A DNA stretch of 8,210 nucleotides from CF-113 sp035308345 (GCA_035308345.1 DATGGW010000539.1:1-8210), one strand, 5' to 3'; counted from the first letter of the stretch, positions 1 to 5,795 are shown. Numbers and translations: made by a program. Notes: generated from the letters alone by a model not told the origin.

Positions 1-1
1 T

Positions 2-1150
2 TTAATACAGGATGATCTGATTATTCCTCATCCGCGCATGGCCGAACGCGCTTTTGTGCTCGCGCCGCTGGCAGAGATCGCCCCTGACCGCGCCGACCCC
101 GTGAGCGGCAAGTCCGCTCAGGCATTGTTAGCAGCGCTGCCACAGGAGGGCGTGCAGCGTTTAGCGCCAAATCTACGTATCTCGTTGGATCATGATATCC
201 AGAGCGGCAAGCCCGCCGTGCATGTGCGCCTGGGTCGCGCGGGTGTGGTGAGCATCCAGAAAGCCATTCTGATTGGTGACGAAGGCCATCAACGCTGGTT
301 CAATGCCACATTCGACCTCTATGCCGACCTGGAGGCAACACAGGCGGGTGTGCATATGTCGCGCTTCAGTGATGCGCTGCAAGAAGTGATGGAAGAAGTA
401 GGCCAGCGGCCCTGGCCAAAAATCGAGGTGCTTGCCGAACATGTCGCCAGAACTATCATAGATAAACAGAAAGCTTTCCGCGCAGAAGTGCGTATCCGCA
501 CAGCCTTGCCGGTACAAAAATGGACGCCGGTCTCAGGGCTGCCAACCCAGGAGATCTATGGCATGCTGGCGCACGCCGTTGCCACGAAACAGCAGTCCAG
601 GCGTATGATCGGTGTCGAGGTCGAGGGTATGGTCGCCTGCCCGTGCGCCCAGGATATGGTGCATTCATACTCGCGTGTCCGCTTGCAAGAAGAGGGATTT
701 CCAGATAATGTCATTGAGAAGATGCTGGCTGTCACGCCGCTTGCCACTCATAACCAGCGCGGGCGCGCCACCCTCATGATCGGCACAGATCAGGGCCTGG
801 ACGCGCGCGACCTGATCGACCTGGCGGAGAGCGCCATGAGTTCCGAAAATTACGGATTGCTCAAGCGGCCCGATGAACTTTACGTCGTCAATAAAGCGCA
901 TGCCAACCCGCGTTTTGTTGAAGATGTCGCGCGCGAGATTTTACGCGCCGTCGTTGAGAAATATACCAACCTGCCCGATGATAACTTCGTATGGGTGAGC
1001 CAGAGGAACGAGGAAACCATTCACAAGTATGACGTGGAAGCGGAAGGTTGGGGAACGCTGGGCGAGCTGCGCGCCGAAATTTTGGAAAATGCAAGCCTGG
1101 AACGTCATACTACTAAAGAAGAGTGGCTGGGGCTTATCTCCTCCCTTTAA
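2..1150 (+). CDS. Bifunctional FolK (C-terminal end) - FolE2/MptA-type GTP cyclohydrolase, 5' partial
   Basis: The reading frame is open from the first bases of the window, so the true start lies upstream. The first internal ATG (38) is not a credible start: residues on both sides of it form the C-terminal signature of HPPK/FolK (PHPRMAERAFVL, then PLAEIAPD and PVSGK). About 50 residues after that ATG, without a stop, a full FolE2/MptA-family GTP cyclohydrolase begins (near DIQSGKPAVHVRLGRAGV). Family hallmarks, numbered from the ATG at 38, are GVHMSRF (104-110), the metal/active-site region ACPCAQ (200-205), ATHNQRGR (236-243), ENYGLL (270-275) and NPRFVED (290-296). FolE2 converts GTP to dihydroneopterin triphosphate, the first folate step; FolK pyrophosphorylates 6-hydroxymethyl-dihydropterin later in the same pathway. 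Joining the two in one chain is inferred from the continuous frame; the FolK catalytic part is outside the window. Stop TAA at 1148-1150. Confidence 0.88.
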   Translation, partial: LIQDDLIIPHPRMAERAFVLAPLAEIAPDRADPVSGKSAQALLAALPQEGVQRLAPNLRISLDHDIQSGKPAVHVRLGRAGVVSIQKAILIGDEGHQRWFNATFDLYADLEATQAGVHMSRFSDALQEVMEEVGQRPWPKIEVLAEHVARTIIDKQKAFRAEVRIRTALPVQKWTPVSGLPTQEIYGMLAHAVATKQQSRRMIGVEVEGMVACPCAQDMVHSYSRVRLQEEGFPDNVIEKMLAVTPLATHNQRGRATLMIGTDQGLDARDLIDLAESAMSSENYGLLKRPDELYVVNKAHANPRFVEDVAREILRAVVEKYTNLPDDNFVWVSQRNEETIHKYDVEAEGWGTLGELRAEILENASLERHTTKEEWLGLISSL

Positions 1151-1162
1151 CAGTCTTGCATC

Positions 1163-1251
1163 AGGGCGACCGCAAGGGATCGCACCTACGATACTCTACG
1201 GACCCAACAGGCAGAGGTGTGTATGGTAGGGGCGACCCTCGCGGCCGCCCT
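1163..1251. repeat. Degenerate inverted pair of REP-like hairpin units
   Basis: Two imperfect copies of the local REP unit face each other. The left unit (1163-1189) ends in CTAC at 1186-1189. The right unit (1226-1251) begins with GTAG at 1226-1229, followed by GGGCGACC, the loop CTCGC and GGCCGCCC. The arms are reverse complements with a few mismatches and a one-base length difference, separated by 36 nt. The pair sits 12 nt after the folE2 stop. It has no T-tract, so it is not a standard intrinsic terminator, although it could protect the 3' end of the upstream mRNA. It has the same layout as the pairs flanking the transposase at 3159-3662 but is more diverged, suggesting an older insertion. 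Confidence 0.75.
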
Positions 1252-1288
1252 GGACATCTTACGATCACTCTGGTCTTGCATAGTCGTG

Positions 1289-1294
1289 TATAAT
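1289..1294 (+). promoter_or_regulatory. Possible -10 element (TATAAT) upstream of rsfS
   Basis: A perfect TATAAT lies 75 nt upstream of the chosen rsfS start and directly after TG, in a relatively AT-rich stretch following the REP pair. No good -35 hexamer is visible at 16-18 nt spacing, so this is only a candidate. It would make rsfS and the two genes after it a unit separate from the folate gene. Confidence 0.3.
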
Positions 1295-1369
1295 GCGGTT
1301 ACAATCATATTATCGTTGAACTCAGGCGTGCTTGTAACCGCCTGGAGTATTATAGTCACAGGAGCATTT

Positions 1370-1729
1370 GTGGAAGGCGTTCTTCTAGACCCTGGTCAAT
1401 TGGCGAGAGCAGCGGCGGATGTCGCATATGACAAAAAAGCCTCGGACGTGCTTTTACTCGACATTCGAGATCTGACCACCATTGCGGATTACTTCGTGAT
1501 TTGCAATGGCAACAATAGCCGCCAGATTCAAGCCATTGCCGATGCTATTGATGAAGAATTGAAGAAGCAGGGGGCCAGGATGTTTAATCGAGAGGGTGTA
1601 GCGGAAACCGGCTGGTTATTACTGGACTTCGGGGATGTTATAGTACATATCTTCGGGTCAAAAGAACGAGATTATTATCGCCTGGAAAGTCTCTGGAACG
1701 AAGCAAAAACGGTAGTCTACTTGCAATAA
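1370..1729 (+). CDS. rsfS: Ribosome silencing factor RsfS
   Basis: RsfS (RsfA/Iojap family) binds ribosomal protein uL14 on the 50S subunit and blocks joining with 30S during starvation or stationary phase. From the chosen GTG start the protein is 119 residues, a normal length for the family. It contains the conserved core DYFVICNGNNSRQ (40-52), then WLLLDFGDVIVHIF (82-95) and YYRLESLW (102-109). The GTG at 1370 is preferred because AGGAG at 1360-1364 lies just upstream and the protein begins near the family's usual N-terminus. An in-frame ATG at 1217 would add 51 unrelated residues translated from REP repeat DNA. The small membrane-protein gene follows 23 nt after the stop, suggesting co-transcription. 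The identification is secure; only the exact start is in question. Confidence 0.95.
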   Translation: MEGVLLDPGQLARAAADVAYDKKASDVLLLDIRDLTTIADYFVICNGNNSRQIQAIADAIDEELKKQGARMFNREGVAETGWLLLDFGDVIVHIFGSKERDYYRLESLWNEAKTVVYLQ

Positions 1730-1752
1730 ATTATCAGAAAAGGTGATCGACG

Positions 1753-1935
1753 ATGACATTTTTTCGTAATCGTATGTTTCTCGAAGGTATAGCGATCGGC
1801 AGCATCTTTGGCGTCGTTATAGGCTCGATCATTGCTTTCAGTATTGGTGAAAGCAGCATTGAAGCCCTTCGACACGCCATCAACAAACGCATCCCAGGTC
1901 GCGACAAAGTACCATACGAATACTTTGCACAATAA
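1753..1935 (+). CDS. Small single-span membrane protein, function unknown
   Basis: This is a 60-residue protein with a short basic N-terminus (MTFFRNR), one glycine/isoleucine-rich hydrophobic segment at about residues 9-31 with small-residue spacing (GxxxG-like, IGSIFGVVIG), and a charged, probably amphipathic C-terminal tail ending YEYFAQ. The orientation is probably N-in by the positive-inside rule, but this is not certain. A strong Shine-Dalgarno sequence (AAAGGTGAT, ending at 1746) sits 6 nt before the ATG, which argues that it is a real gene despite its length. It lies 23 nt after rsfS and 48 nt before the next gene, so the three are probably one transcript. The glycine-rich membrane segment recalls YtxH-like proteins, but the similarity is too general to name a family. 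Confidence 0.75.
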   Translation: MTFFRNRMFLEGIAIGSIFGVVIGSIIAFSIGESSIEALRHAINKRIPGRDKVPYEYFAQ

Positions 1936-1983
1936 CTGATATTCTACATCCGAAAAGCGTGGGGTCGCTTACAGGAGGCACGT

Positions 1984-2862
1984 GTGAGGTTTGCGCGCAT
2001 GTTCGCTATAAGCGTTGCAGTTTTGCTGCTTTTTCAGGTCACAACTGCGCGCGGCTACACTTCCACCACTGTTCATGGCTGCGCCCCGCCAGTTCCCCCG
2101 CTCATACCCGGTTCGCCAGCCCCTCCACCTGCGACACCCGGAATTGTTCTTATCAACGAAGTTTTGAATAACCCGCACTCTACCTGGAACTGCGCAGAGC
2201 CGGCCACCACTAAACCGCCCTTGACTGACTCCTGGGTGGAACTGTATAACCCACAAAACCAGCCGTTTAACCTTTACGCGGCGCATACCAGCTTCGATTC
2301 AGGCCCAAACACCTTCACATTCCACTTTCCCTTTGGCGCATCAATCGCCGCGCATGGCTACCTGGTAGTCTTTCCTGATATCTACTCCGGCATGCTGTCT
2401 GCCGGAAACCTCATACGCCTCACGATTGGCGGCATCGTGATCGACCAGCTAAGCATTCCCGCGCTCGCAGCCGATAACTCATTTGCGCGTATGCCTGACG
2501 GCTCAACAAACTGGCAAATCACGATGAAACCAACTATCGACGCCAGCAACTCGTCAACACTTCCGGCTACATCTACCCCGGTTTCCACCCAGGGATCAAG
2601 CAATAGCGGCAGCGGGAGTAACGGAAGTGGCAACGCGCCCTCAACCGTCGTCAGTGGCAAGCAACCAGCATGGGCAAAACTTCAACTGCCTGCAAATACT
2701 GCGCTTGAGACGCCTGTCGCCACATCTCCCCTGGCTTCATCGCCCACCGCTCTATCAACTAACGGCGCGTGGGACACGACGCGCCGCATCCTGCTCACCG
2801 TGCTGGTCGTCGCGCTGTCCCTATCGTTGTTCTGCTGCTGGAAACTATACTCAGCGCCCTGA
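1984..2862 (+). CDS. Secreted lamin-tail-domain protein with C-terminal membrane anchor
   Basis: The protein has 292 residues and a GTG start with a strong Shine-Dalgarno sequence (AGGAGG, 1973-1978). An N-terminal signal peptide or anchor (about 1-23, with hydrophobic FAISVAVLLLFQV) is followed by a proline-rich stretch (33-52). A lamin tail domain (LTD, a beta-sandwich fold) follows at about 53-172: IVLINEVLNNP, then DSWVELYNP (82-90), HGYLVVFP (124-131) and the closing FARMPDGSTNW (168-178). A Ser/Thr/Asn/Gly-rich, low-complexity linker (about 185-265) leads to a C-terminal hydrophobic helix (about 269-286) and a short CCWKLYSAP tail. The likely topology is an extracytoplasmic LTD held to the membrane from its C-terminus; no LPXTG sortase motif is present. 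Bacterial LTDs occur in surface proteins and extracellular nucleases, but no catalytic domain is visible here. The function is unknown; an adhesive or cell-surface role is inference. Confidence 0.85.
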   Translation: MRFARMFAISVAVLLLFQVTTARGYTSTTVHGCAPPVPPLIPGSPAPPPATPGIVLINEVLNNPHSTWNCAEPATTKPPLTDSWVELYNPQNQPFNLYAAHTSFDSGPNTFTFHFPFGASIAAHGYLVVFPDIYSGMLSAGNLIRLTIGGIVIDQLSIPALAADNSFARMPDGSTNWQITMKPTIDASNSSTLPATSTPVSTQGSSNSGSGSNGSGNAPSTVVSGKQPAWAKLQLPANTALETPVATSPLASSPTALSTNGAWDTTRRILLTVLVVALSLSLFCCWKLYSAP

Positions 2863-2942
2863 CTGAACGTATACGAAACATGTCGAGCGACACACGGGGG
2901 CAACCCAGTACATTGAGCAAAGCGAGCGACCGCGCAACGAGG

Positions 2943-3033
2943 CATGGCGACCGCGAGGGTCGCCACTACTATACACTAATGAGCCGACTTCTATGGCCGT
3001 AGTATAGTAGTGGCGACCCTCGCGGTCGCCATG
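2943..3033. repeat. Perfect inverted pair of REP units (left of the RAYT gene)
   Basis: Two 32-nt arms, 2943-2974 and 3002-3033, are exact reverse complements separated by a 27-nt spacer (2975-3001). Each arm is itself a REP unit. Reading the right arm, GTATA is followed by GTAG (3007-3010), then TGGCGACC, the loop CTCGC and GGTCGCCA, a perfect small stem-loop. The pair can also fold as one long cruciform. GTAG followed by a short hairpin is the known design of REP sequences cut by RAYT transposases. Further inverted matches outside the arms (2884-2893 with 3118-3127; 2922-2931 with 3061-3070) suggest a larger nested structure. The element starts 80 nt after the LTD gene. Confidence 0.9.
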
Positions 3034-3132
3034 TCCCCTCGCGGTCGCCATGCATCCTGTGGTCGCTCGCCATGTCCCCTCGGGGTCGCCATGTCCGTGA
3101 CTGTCCCTATGCCCCATGTGTCGCTCGCCATA
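3028..3132. repeat. Short degenerate tandem tail of GCCATG-core units
   Basis: To the right of the REP pair, the core GCCATG (or a close variant such as GCCATA) recurs at about 3028, 3047, 3069, 3088, 3106 and 3127, giving steps of roughly 18-22 nt. The first units read CCATGTCCCCTCGCGGTCG; later ones drift. The units look like partial copies of the REP arm and together form a tail between the hairpin and the 3' end of the transposase gene. Nothing coding is supported here, although open frames run through the array on both strands. Confidence 0.75.
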
Positions 3133-3158
3133 TCTCTAATCATATGCGTAAGACTTGA

Positions 3159-3662
3159 CTAACCAGTACTATCACGTCTCTGTTTCCAACGAACGGGATT
3201 CTCACGAATATACTGTCGTTTCTGCTCCAACTCAGCTGCGTCACGAATAACATGCTCATAGCAATCGCGCTGCCAAATGTGACCGGAAAGTTCTAAACCA
3301 GCATTGCCCAACGTCTCAATATGATGTAACCATGCCACTGTCGTCAATGATTTATAGGCTCCGTTAACACGTCCTAACGTTGTCGGCTTTTCAACGTTGC
3401 CCTCCAGTTTGACAATATAGTGAACATGGTCAGGCATAATCACGAACTCATCCAGGGTAAGGACTGGGAAACGCTCAGGGAGTGAGTACCAATTACTCTC
3501 TAAAATTGCATGCAAAATAGGATTCTCAAAAAGCATCTCAAATCCTGCCGCACGAATTGTGATAAAATACGTTCCTGTCCATCCGTAATTGTGATTCCTC
3601 AAGCGTAATGACTTTCTTGTAAAGCGAGTGCTGCGATCTGAATTAAACGAAGAATATGCCAT
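3159..3662 (-). CDS. REP-associated tyrosine transposase (RAYT, Y1/HUH family)
   Basis: This is a 167-residue HUH-type single-strand endonuclease of the Y1 transposase superfamily (related to IS200/IS605 TnpA), in the branch that mobilises or maintains REP hairpins. Signature features are RLRNHNYGWTGTYFITI (20-36) and the metal-binding HUH motif in MPDHVHYIV (76-84; His79 and His81). Next come the family segment HIWQRDCYEHVIRD (128-141) and the helix QYIRENPVRW (150-159), in which Tyr151 is the probable nucleophile. The ATG at 3662-3660 is chosen because the protein then has normal RAYT length and AGGG lies 8 nt upstream. The frame remains open for another 90 codons, but those residues are translated repeat DNA. 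The gene is visibly AT-richer than its neighbours, consistent with transfer. It is flanked by REP pairs on both sides. All key residues are present, so it may be active. Confidence 0.92.
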   Translation of the reverse strand: MAYSSFNSDRSTRFTRKSLRLRNHNYGWTGTYFITIRAAGFEMLFENPILHAILESNWYSLPERFPVLTLDEFVIMPDHVHYIVKLEGNVEKPTTLGRVNGAYKSLTTVAWLHHIETLGNAGLELSGHIWQRDCYEHVIRDAAELEQKRQYIRENPVRWKQRRDSTG

Positions 3663-3696
3663 AATCTTTTCCCTACCTCTATGCATTCGTTTGTTT

Positions 3697-3711
3697 GGTA
3701 TAGTGGCGACC
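3697..3711. repeat. Truncated REP half-unit in the RAYT leader
   Basis: The sequence GGTATAGTGGCGACC repeats the left part of the REP unit with the central TA of GTATAGTAGTGG missing and no closing half of the hairpin. It can pair with the adjacent reverse unit (about 3734-3749), giving an alternative fold to the main inverted pair. It lies 35 nt upstream of the RAYT start, on the leader side, and could affect that gene's promoter or translation. Confidence 0.6.
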
Positions 3712-3719
3712 ATAACATA

Positions 3720-3804
3720 GCGACCGCAAGGGATCGCCACTACTATACCACGAATGGAGCCCATATAGACTCGTAGTATAGTAGTGGCGATCCCTTGCGG
3801 TCGC
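3720..3804. repeat. Perfect inverted pair of REP units (right of the RAYT gene)
   Basis: Arms of 29 nt, 3720-3748 and 3776-3804, are exact reverse complements around a 27-nt spacer (3749-3775), the same spacer length as the pair at 2943-3033. The right arm carries GTAG at 3781-3784, then TGGCGATC, a CCTTGC-like loop and GGTCGCC, a stem closed by one G-T pair. Arm sequences differ from the left pair by a few transitions that appear in both arms, so each pair keeps internal identity. The bases CGTAGTATAGTAG occur at the same relative place in both elements (2998-3010 and 3772-3784). Confidence 0.9.
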
Positions 3805-3824
3805 CAAGCCCTACTACTGCCCTT

Positions 3825-4065
3825 GCCATGTCCCCTCGCGCTCGCCATGTCCCCTCGCGCTCGCCATGCCCCATTGTCCTTGCCATGTCCCCTCGCGGTC
3901 GCTCGCCATATCCCCTCGCGGTCGCTCGCCATGCCCCCCTGCTCTCACAATCGCCATGCCCGGTGGACGCCCGGTTCACGGTCTCCATGCCCCATTGTCC
4001 TTGCCATGCCCCCCTTGCTCTCACAATCGCCATGCCCGGTGGACGCCCGGTTCACCATCGCCATG
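3825..4065. repeat. Mosaic tandem array with GCCATGYCCC core
   Basis: Eleven cores (GCCATG, with GCCATA or TCCATG variants) start at 3825, 3844, 3863, 3882, 3905, 3928, 3953, 3984, 4003, 4029 and 4060. The steps are 19, 19, 19, 23, 23, 25, 31, 19, 26 and 31 nt. Several unit types share this core. A 19-nt type continues TCCCCTCGCG. A 23-nt type carries an extra GCTC. A type contains ATTGTCCTTG. A 25/26-nt type contains GCTCTCACAAT, and a 31-nt type contains GGTGGACGCCCGGTTCAC. The last two occur together twice as a block (3928-3979 and 4003-4055) differing by one inserted T. The array follows the right REP pair just as a shorter tail follows the left one. Repetitive open frames here are artefacts. 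Confidence 0.85.
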
Positions 4066-4227
4066 CCCGCTGTCGCAATGCTACATTCAAATGACCTTGA
4101 ATAACCTCTCAGACGAAACAACTTCCCACCGCTCACATTAGATGGTATCATCATAATAGACGGCGGTTGACCGGCCAGGCATCGTTCAACGTTGGCAATT
4201 TGGCAACTGAGCTAGAGGATCAAGCAA
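4066..4227. other. Unique leader region upstream of glcD
   Basis: After the repeat array, about 160 nt of non-repetitive DNA precede glcD. A TTGACC lies at 4167-4172 without a convincing -10 at the right distance, and a tandem octamer TTGGCAAT/TTGGCAAC lies at 4192-4207, about 20 nt before the start codon. Either could belong to the glcD control region, but neither is strong enough to call as a promoter or operator. No gene or RNA is recognised. Confidence 0.4.
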
Positions 4228-5697
4228 ATGAGTATAACCGAACTTCCACCACCATCGACAGCGACTACCCTCTATGAGCGCATGAGCACGGAGAAAAAAG
4301 CGCAGGTGGTGCGCGAACTGAGCGCTGTAATCGGAGCGCGTTACGTGCTGTGTACTCCCTATGACTTGATGTTATACGAGTATGACGCCTCAATTGACCG
4401 CAGCACGCCGGACGTGGTGGTCTTACCCGCGAATACCGCAGAGGTGGCGGCGATTGTCAAAATAGCAGCCCGCCATCACGTGCCCGTGGTGCCAAGAGGC
4501 GCGGGCACAGGCTTGAGCGGCGGAGCCATTCCTATTTATGGCGGCATCGTGATCGCTTTCGCCCGTATGAATCGCATCCTGGAAGTTGACTATGACAACC
4601 TGCGCGCCGTAGTGCAGCCCGGACTGGTCAACCTGCATCTGAGCAACGCCCTTAACCCGCAGGGATTTTACTACGTGCCTGACCCCAGCAGCCAGCGTTC
4701 CTGCACCATCGGCGGCAACGTGGGCGAGAACGCCGGCGGCCCGCACACCCTCATCTATGGCGTCACCACCAACCACGTGCTGGGCGTAGAAATCGTGACG
4801 CCGGAGGGCAACATCGTACAGGTGGGCGGCTGGACGCCCGACACTCCGGGCTATGACCTGACAGGGCTGCTCATCGGCTCCGAGGGAACGCTGTGCATCG
4901 TTACCAAAATCATTACGCGCATCGTACACCTGCCAGAAGCCGTCAAAACGATGGTAGGCGTTTTTAATACAATGGATGACGCCTCGAACACAGTATCAGA
5001 GATCATCGCCTCCGGTGTCATACCCGCCGCCATTGAAATGATGGACCACATGATCTTGCAGGCGGTTGAAGCCGATACTCACGCTGGCTACCCGTTGGAT
5101 GCCGCCGCCGTGCTGCTCATCGAAGCCGAGGGGCTGCGTGAAAGCGTCGAGGAACAGACCGCGACGATTTGCAGCATTTGCGATAAACACCACGCGCGCG
5201 TCGTGAGGGTAGCCGCCAACGAGACCGAACGCCAGCTTTTCTGGGCAGGCCGCAAGAACGCCTTTGGCGCGGTCGGGCGTATCAGTCCCGAATTCTACGT
5301 CCAGGATGGTGTCGTGCCGCGCACAAAACTTCCCTACGTCTTGCGGCGCGTCAGCGAAATCTGCGATAGCTATGGCCTCAGAGTGGGCAATGTCTTTCAC
5401 GCCGGCGACGGCAACCTGCACCCCTTGATCCTCTTCGACTCGCAAATTCCTGGCGAGGTTGAGCGTGTGCGCAAGGCAGGTCACGAAATACTCGCCGTTT
5501 GCGCCGAGGTGGGAGGCACCATCACCGGTGAGCACGGCGTCGGCATAGAGAAGCAGGAAGAGATGGCTCTCATCTTCAACGAGGTTGATCTGCGTGTGAT
5601 GCAGCAGGTGCGCGGGGCCTGGAACCCCGACCAGCTATTCAACCCGGGCAAACTCTTCCCCATTCCGGGACGCTGCGCCGACATGAAACAGTTGTAA
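4228..5697 (+). CDS. glcD: Glycolate oxidase subunit GlcD (FAD-linked 2-hydroxyacid dehydrogenase)
   Basis: This 489-residue protein of the VAO/PCMH flavoprotein family is close to the usual GlcD length (about 500). It oxidises glycolate, or a related 2-hydroxy acid such as D-lactate, passing electrons through partner subunits to the respiratory chain. The FAD-binding domain shows PVVPRGAGTGLSGGA (86-100), PDPSSQRSCTIGGNVGENAG (151-170), YGVTTNHVLG (177-186) and GSEGTL (217-222). The C-terminal FAD-oxidase domain has the substrate/metal-site motifs FHAGDGNLHP (390-399) and GGTITGEHGVGIEK (429-442), then the closing WNPDQLFNPGKLFP (465-478). The ATG follows AGAGGA (4214-4219) by 8 nt. glcE comes next on the same strand 117 nt later. 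The repeat island lies upstream and the RAYT gene is divergent. D-lactate dehydrogenase is the main alternative; the adjacent GlcE-like gene favours glycolate oxidase. Confidence 0.93.
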   Translation: MSITELPPPSTATTLYERMSTEKKAQVVRELSAVIGARYVLCTPYDLMLYEYDASIDRSTPDVVVLPANTAEVAAIVKIAARHHVPVVPRGAGTGLSGGAIPIYGGIVIAFARMNRILEVDYDNLRAVVQPGLVNLHLSNALNPQGFYYVPDPSSQRSCTIGGNVGENAGGPHTLIYGVTTNHVLGVEIVTPEGNIVQVGGWTPDTPGYDLTGLLIGSEGTLCIVTKIITRIVHLPEAVKTMVGVFNTMDDASNTVSEIIASGVIPAAIEMMDHMILQAVEADTHAGYPLDAAAVLLIEAEGLRESVEEQTATICSICDKHHARVVRVAANETERQLFWAGRKNAFGAVGRISPEFYVQDGVVPRTKLPYVLRRVSEICDSYGLRVGNVFHAGDGNLHPLILFDSQIPGEVERVRKAGHEILAVCAEVGGTITGEHGVGIEKQEEMALIFNEVDLRVMQQVRGAWNPDQLFNPGKLFPIPGRCADMKQL

Positions 5698-5770
5698 CTA
5701 CTCCGGCAATCGTCTATTGGCCCTGGGTGCTCTGTCAATCTACAATTGATAGGTGGAGAAACCCCAACAT

Positions 5771-5795
5771 GTAGGAACACCCCTCGTGGGTGTCC
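5771..5795 (+). repeat. Solitary REP-like hairpin inside the glcD-glcE gap
   Basis: GTAG (5771-5774) opens a stem-loop. GGAACACCC (5774-5782, with one bulged A) pairs with GGGTGTCC (5788-5795) around the loop CTCGT (5783-5787). The layout and the CTCG loop match the REP units near the transposase, while the stem differs by several compensated changes. Unlike the other loci, this is a single unit with no inverted partner. It ends immediately before the GGGAGG that probably serves glcE, so it may influence translation or mRNA stability between the two subunits. Confidence 0.65.

Noticed and set aside
38..40. ATG at 38 as start of a stand-alone folE2
   Set aside because: The codons before it encode the conserved FolK C-terminal motif in the same frame, so this Met is internal.
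1163..1251. Intrinsic terminators at the REP hairpins
   Set aside because: The stems are strong, but no T-rich tract follows any of them, so only a stability or structural role can be proposed.
1217..1369. Long form of RsfS starting at ATG 1217
   Set aside because: The extra 51 residues come from the REP element and the promoter region and resemble no RsfS N-terminus; a ribosome site lies next to GTG 1370.
3663..3932. A 90-codon N-terminal extension of the RAYT frame to 3932
   Set aside because: The extra residues are translated GCCATG-core repeats and the REP pair. RAYT homology and normal length begin at the ATG at 3662, which has AGGG 8 nt upstream.
3825..4065. CRISPR-like array
   Set aside because: Units share only a short core, lengths are uneven (19-31 nt), the fillers themselves repeat, and no cas gene is nearby.
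3743..4154. Several overlapping open frames of 69-106 residues on both strands of the repeat array
   Set aside because: Their peptides are low-complexity iterations of the tandem units (for example repeated MAxxRG or PCPL words). No ribosome sites or family features support them.
4192..4207. Tandem TTGGCAAT/TTGGCAAC as a regulator operator for glcD
   Set aside because: It is only a direct octamer repeat with weak dyad symmetry; nothing ties it to a known GntR- or LysR-type site.
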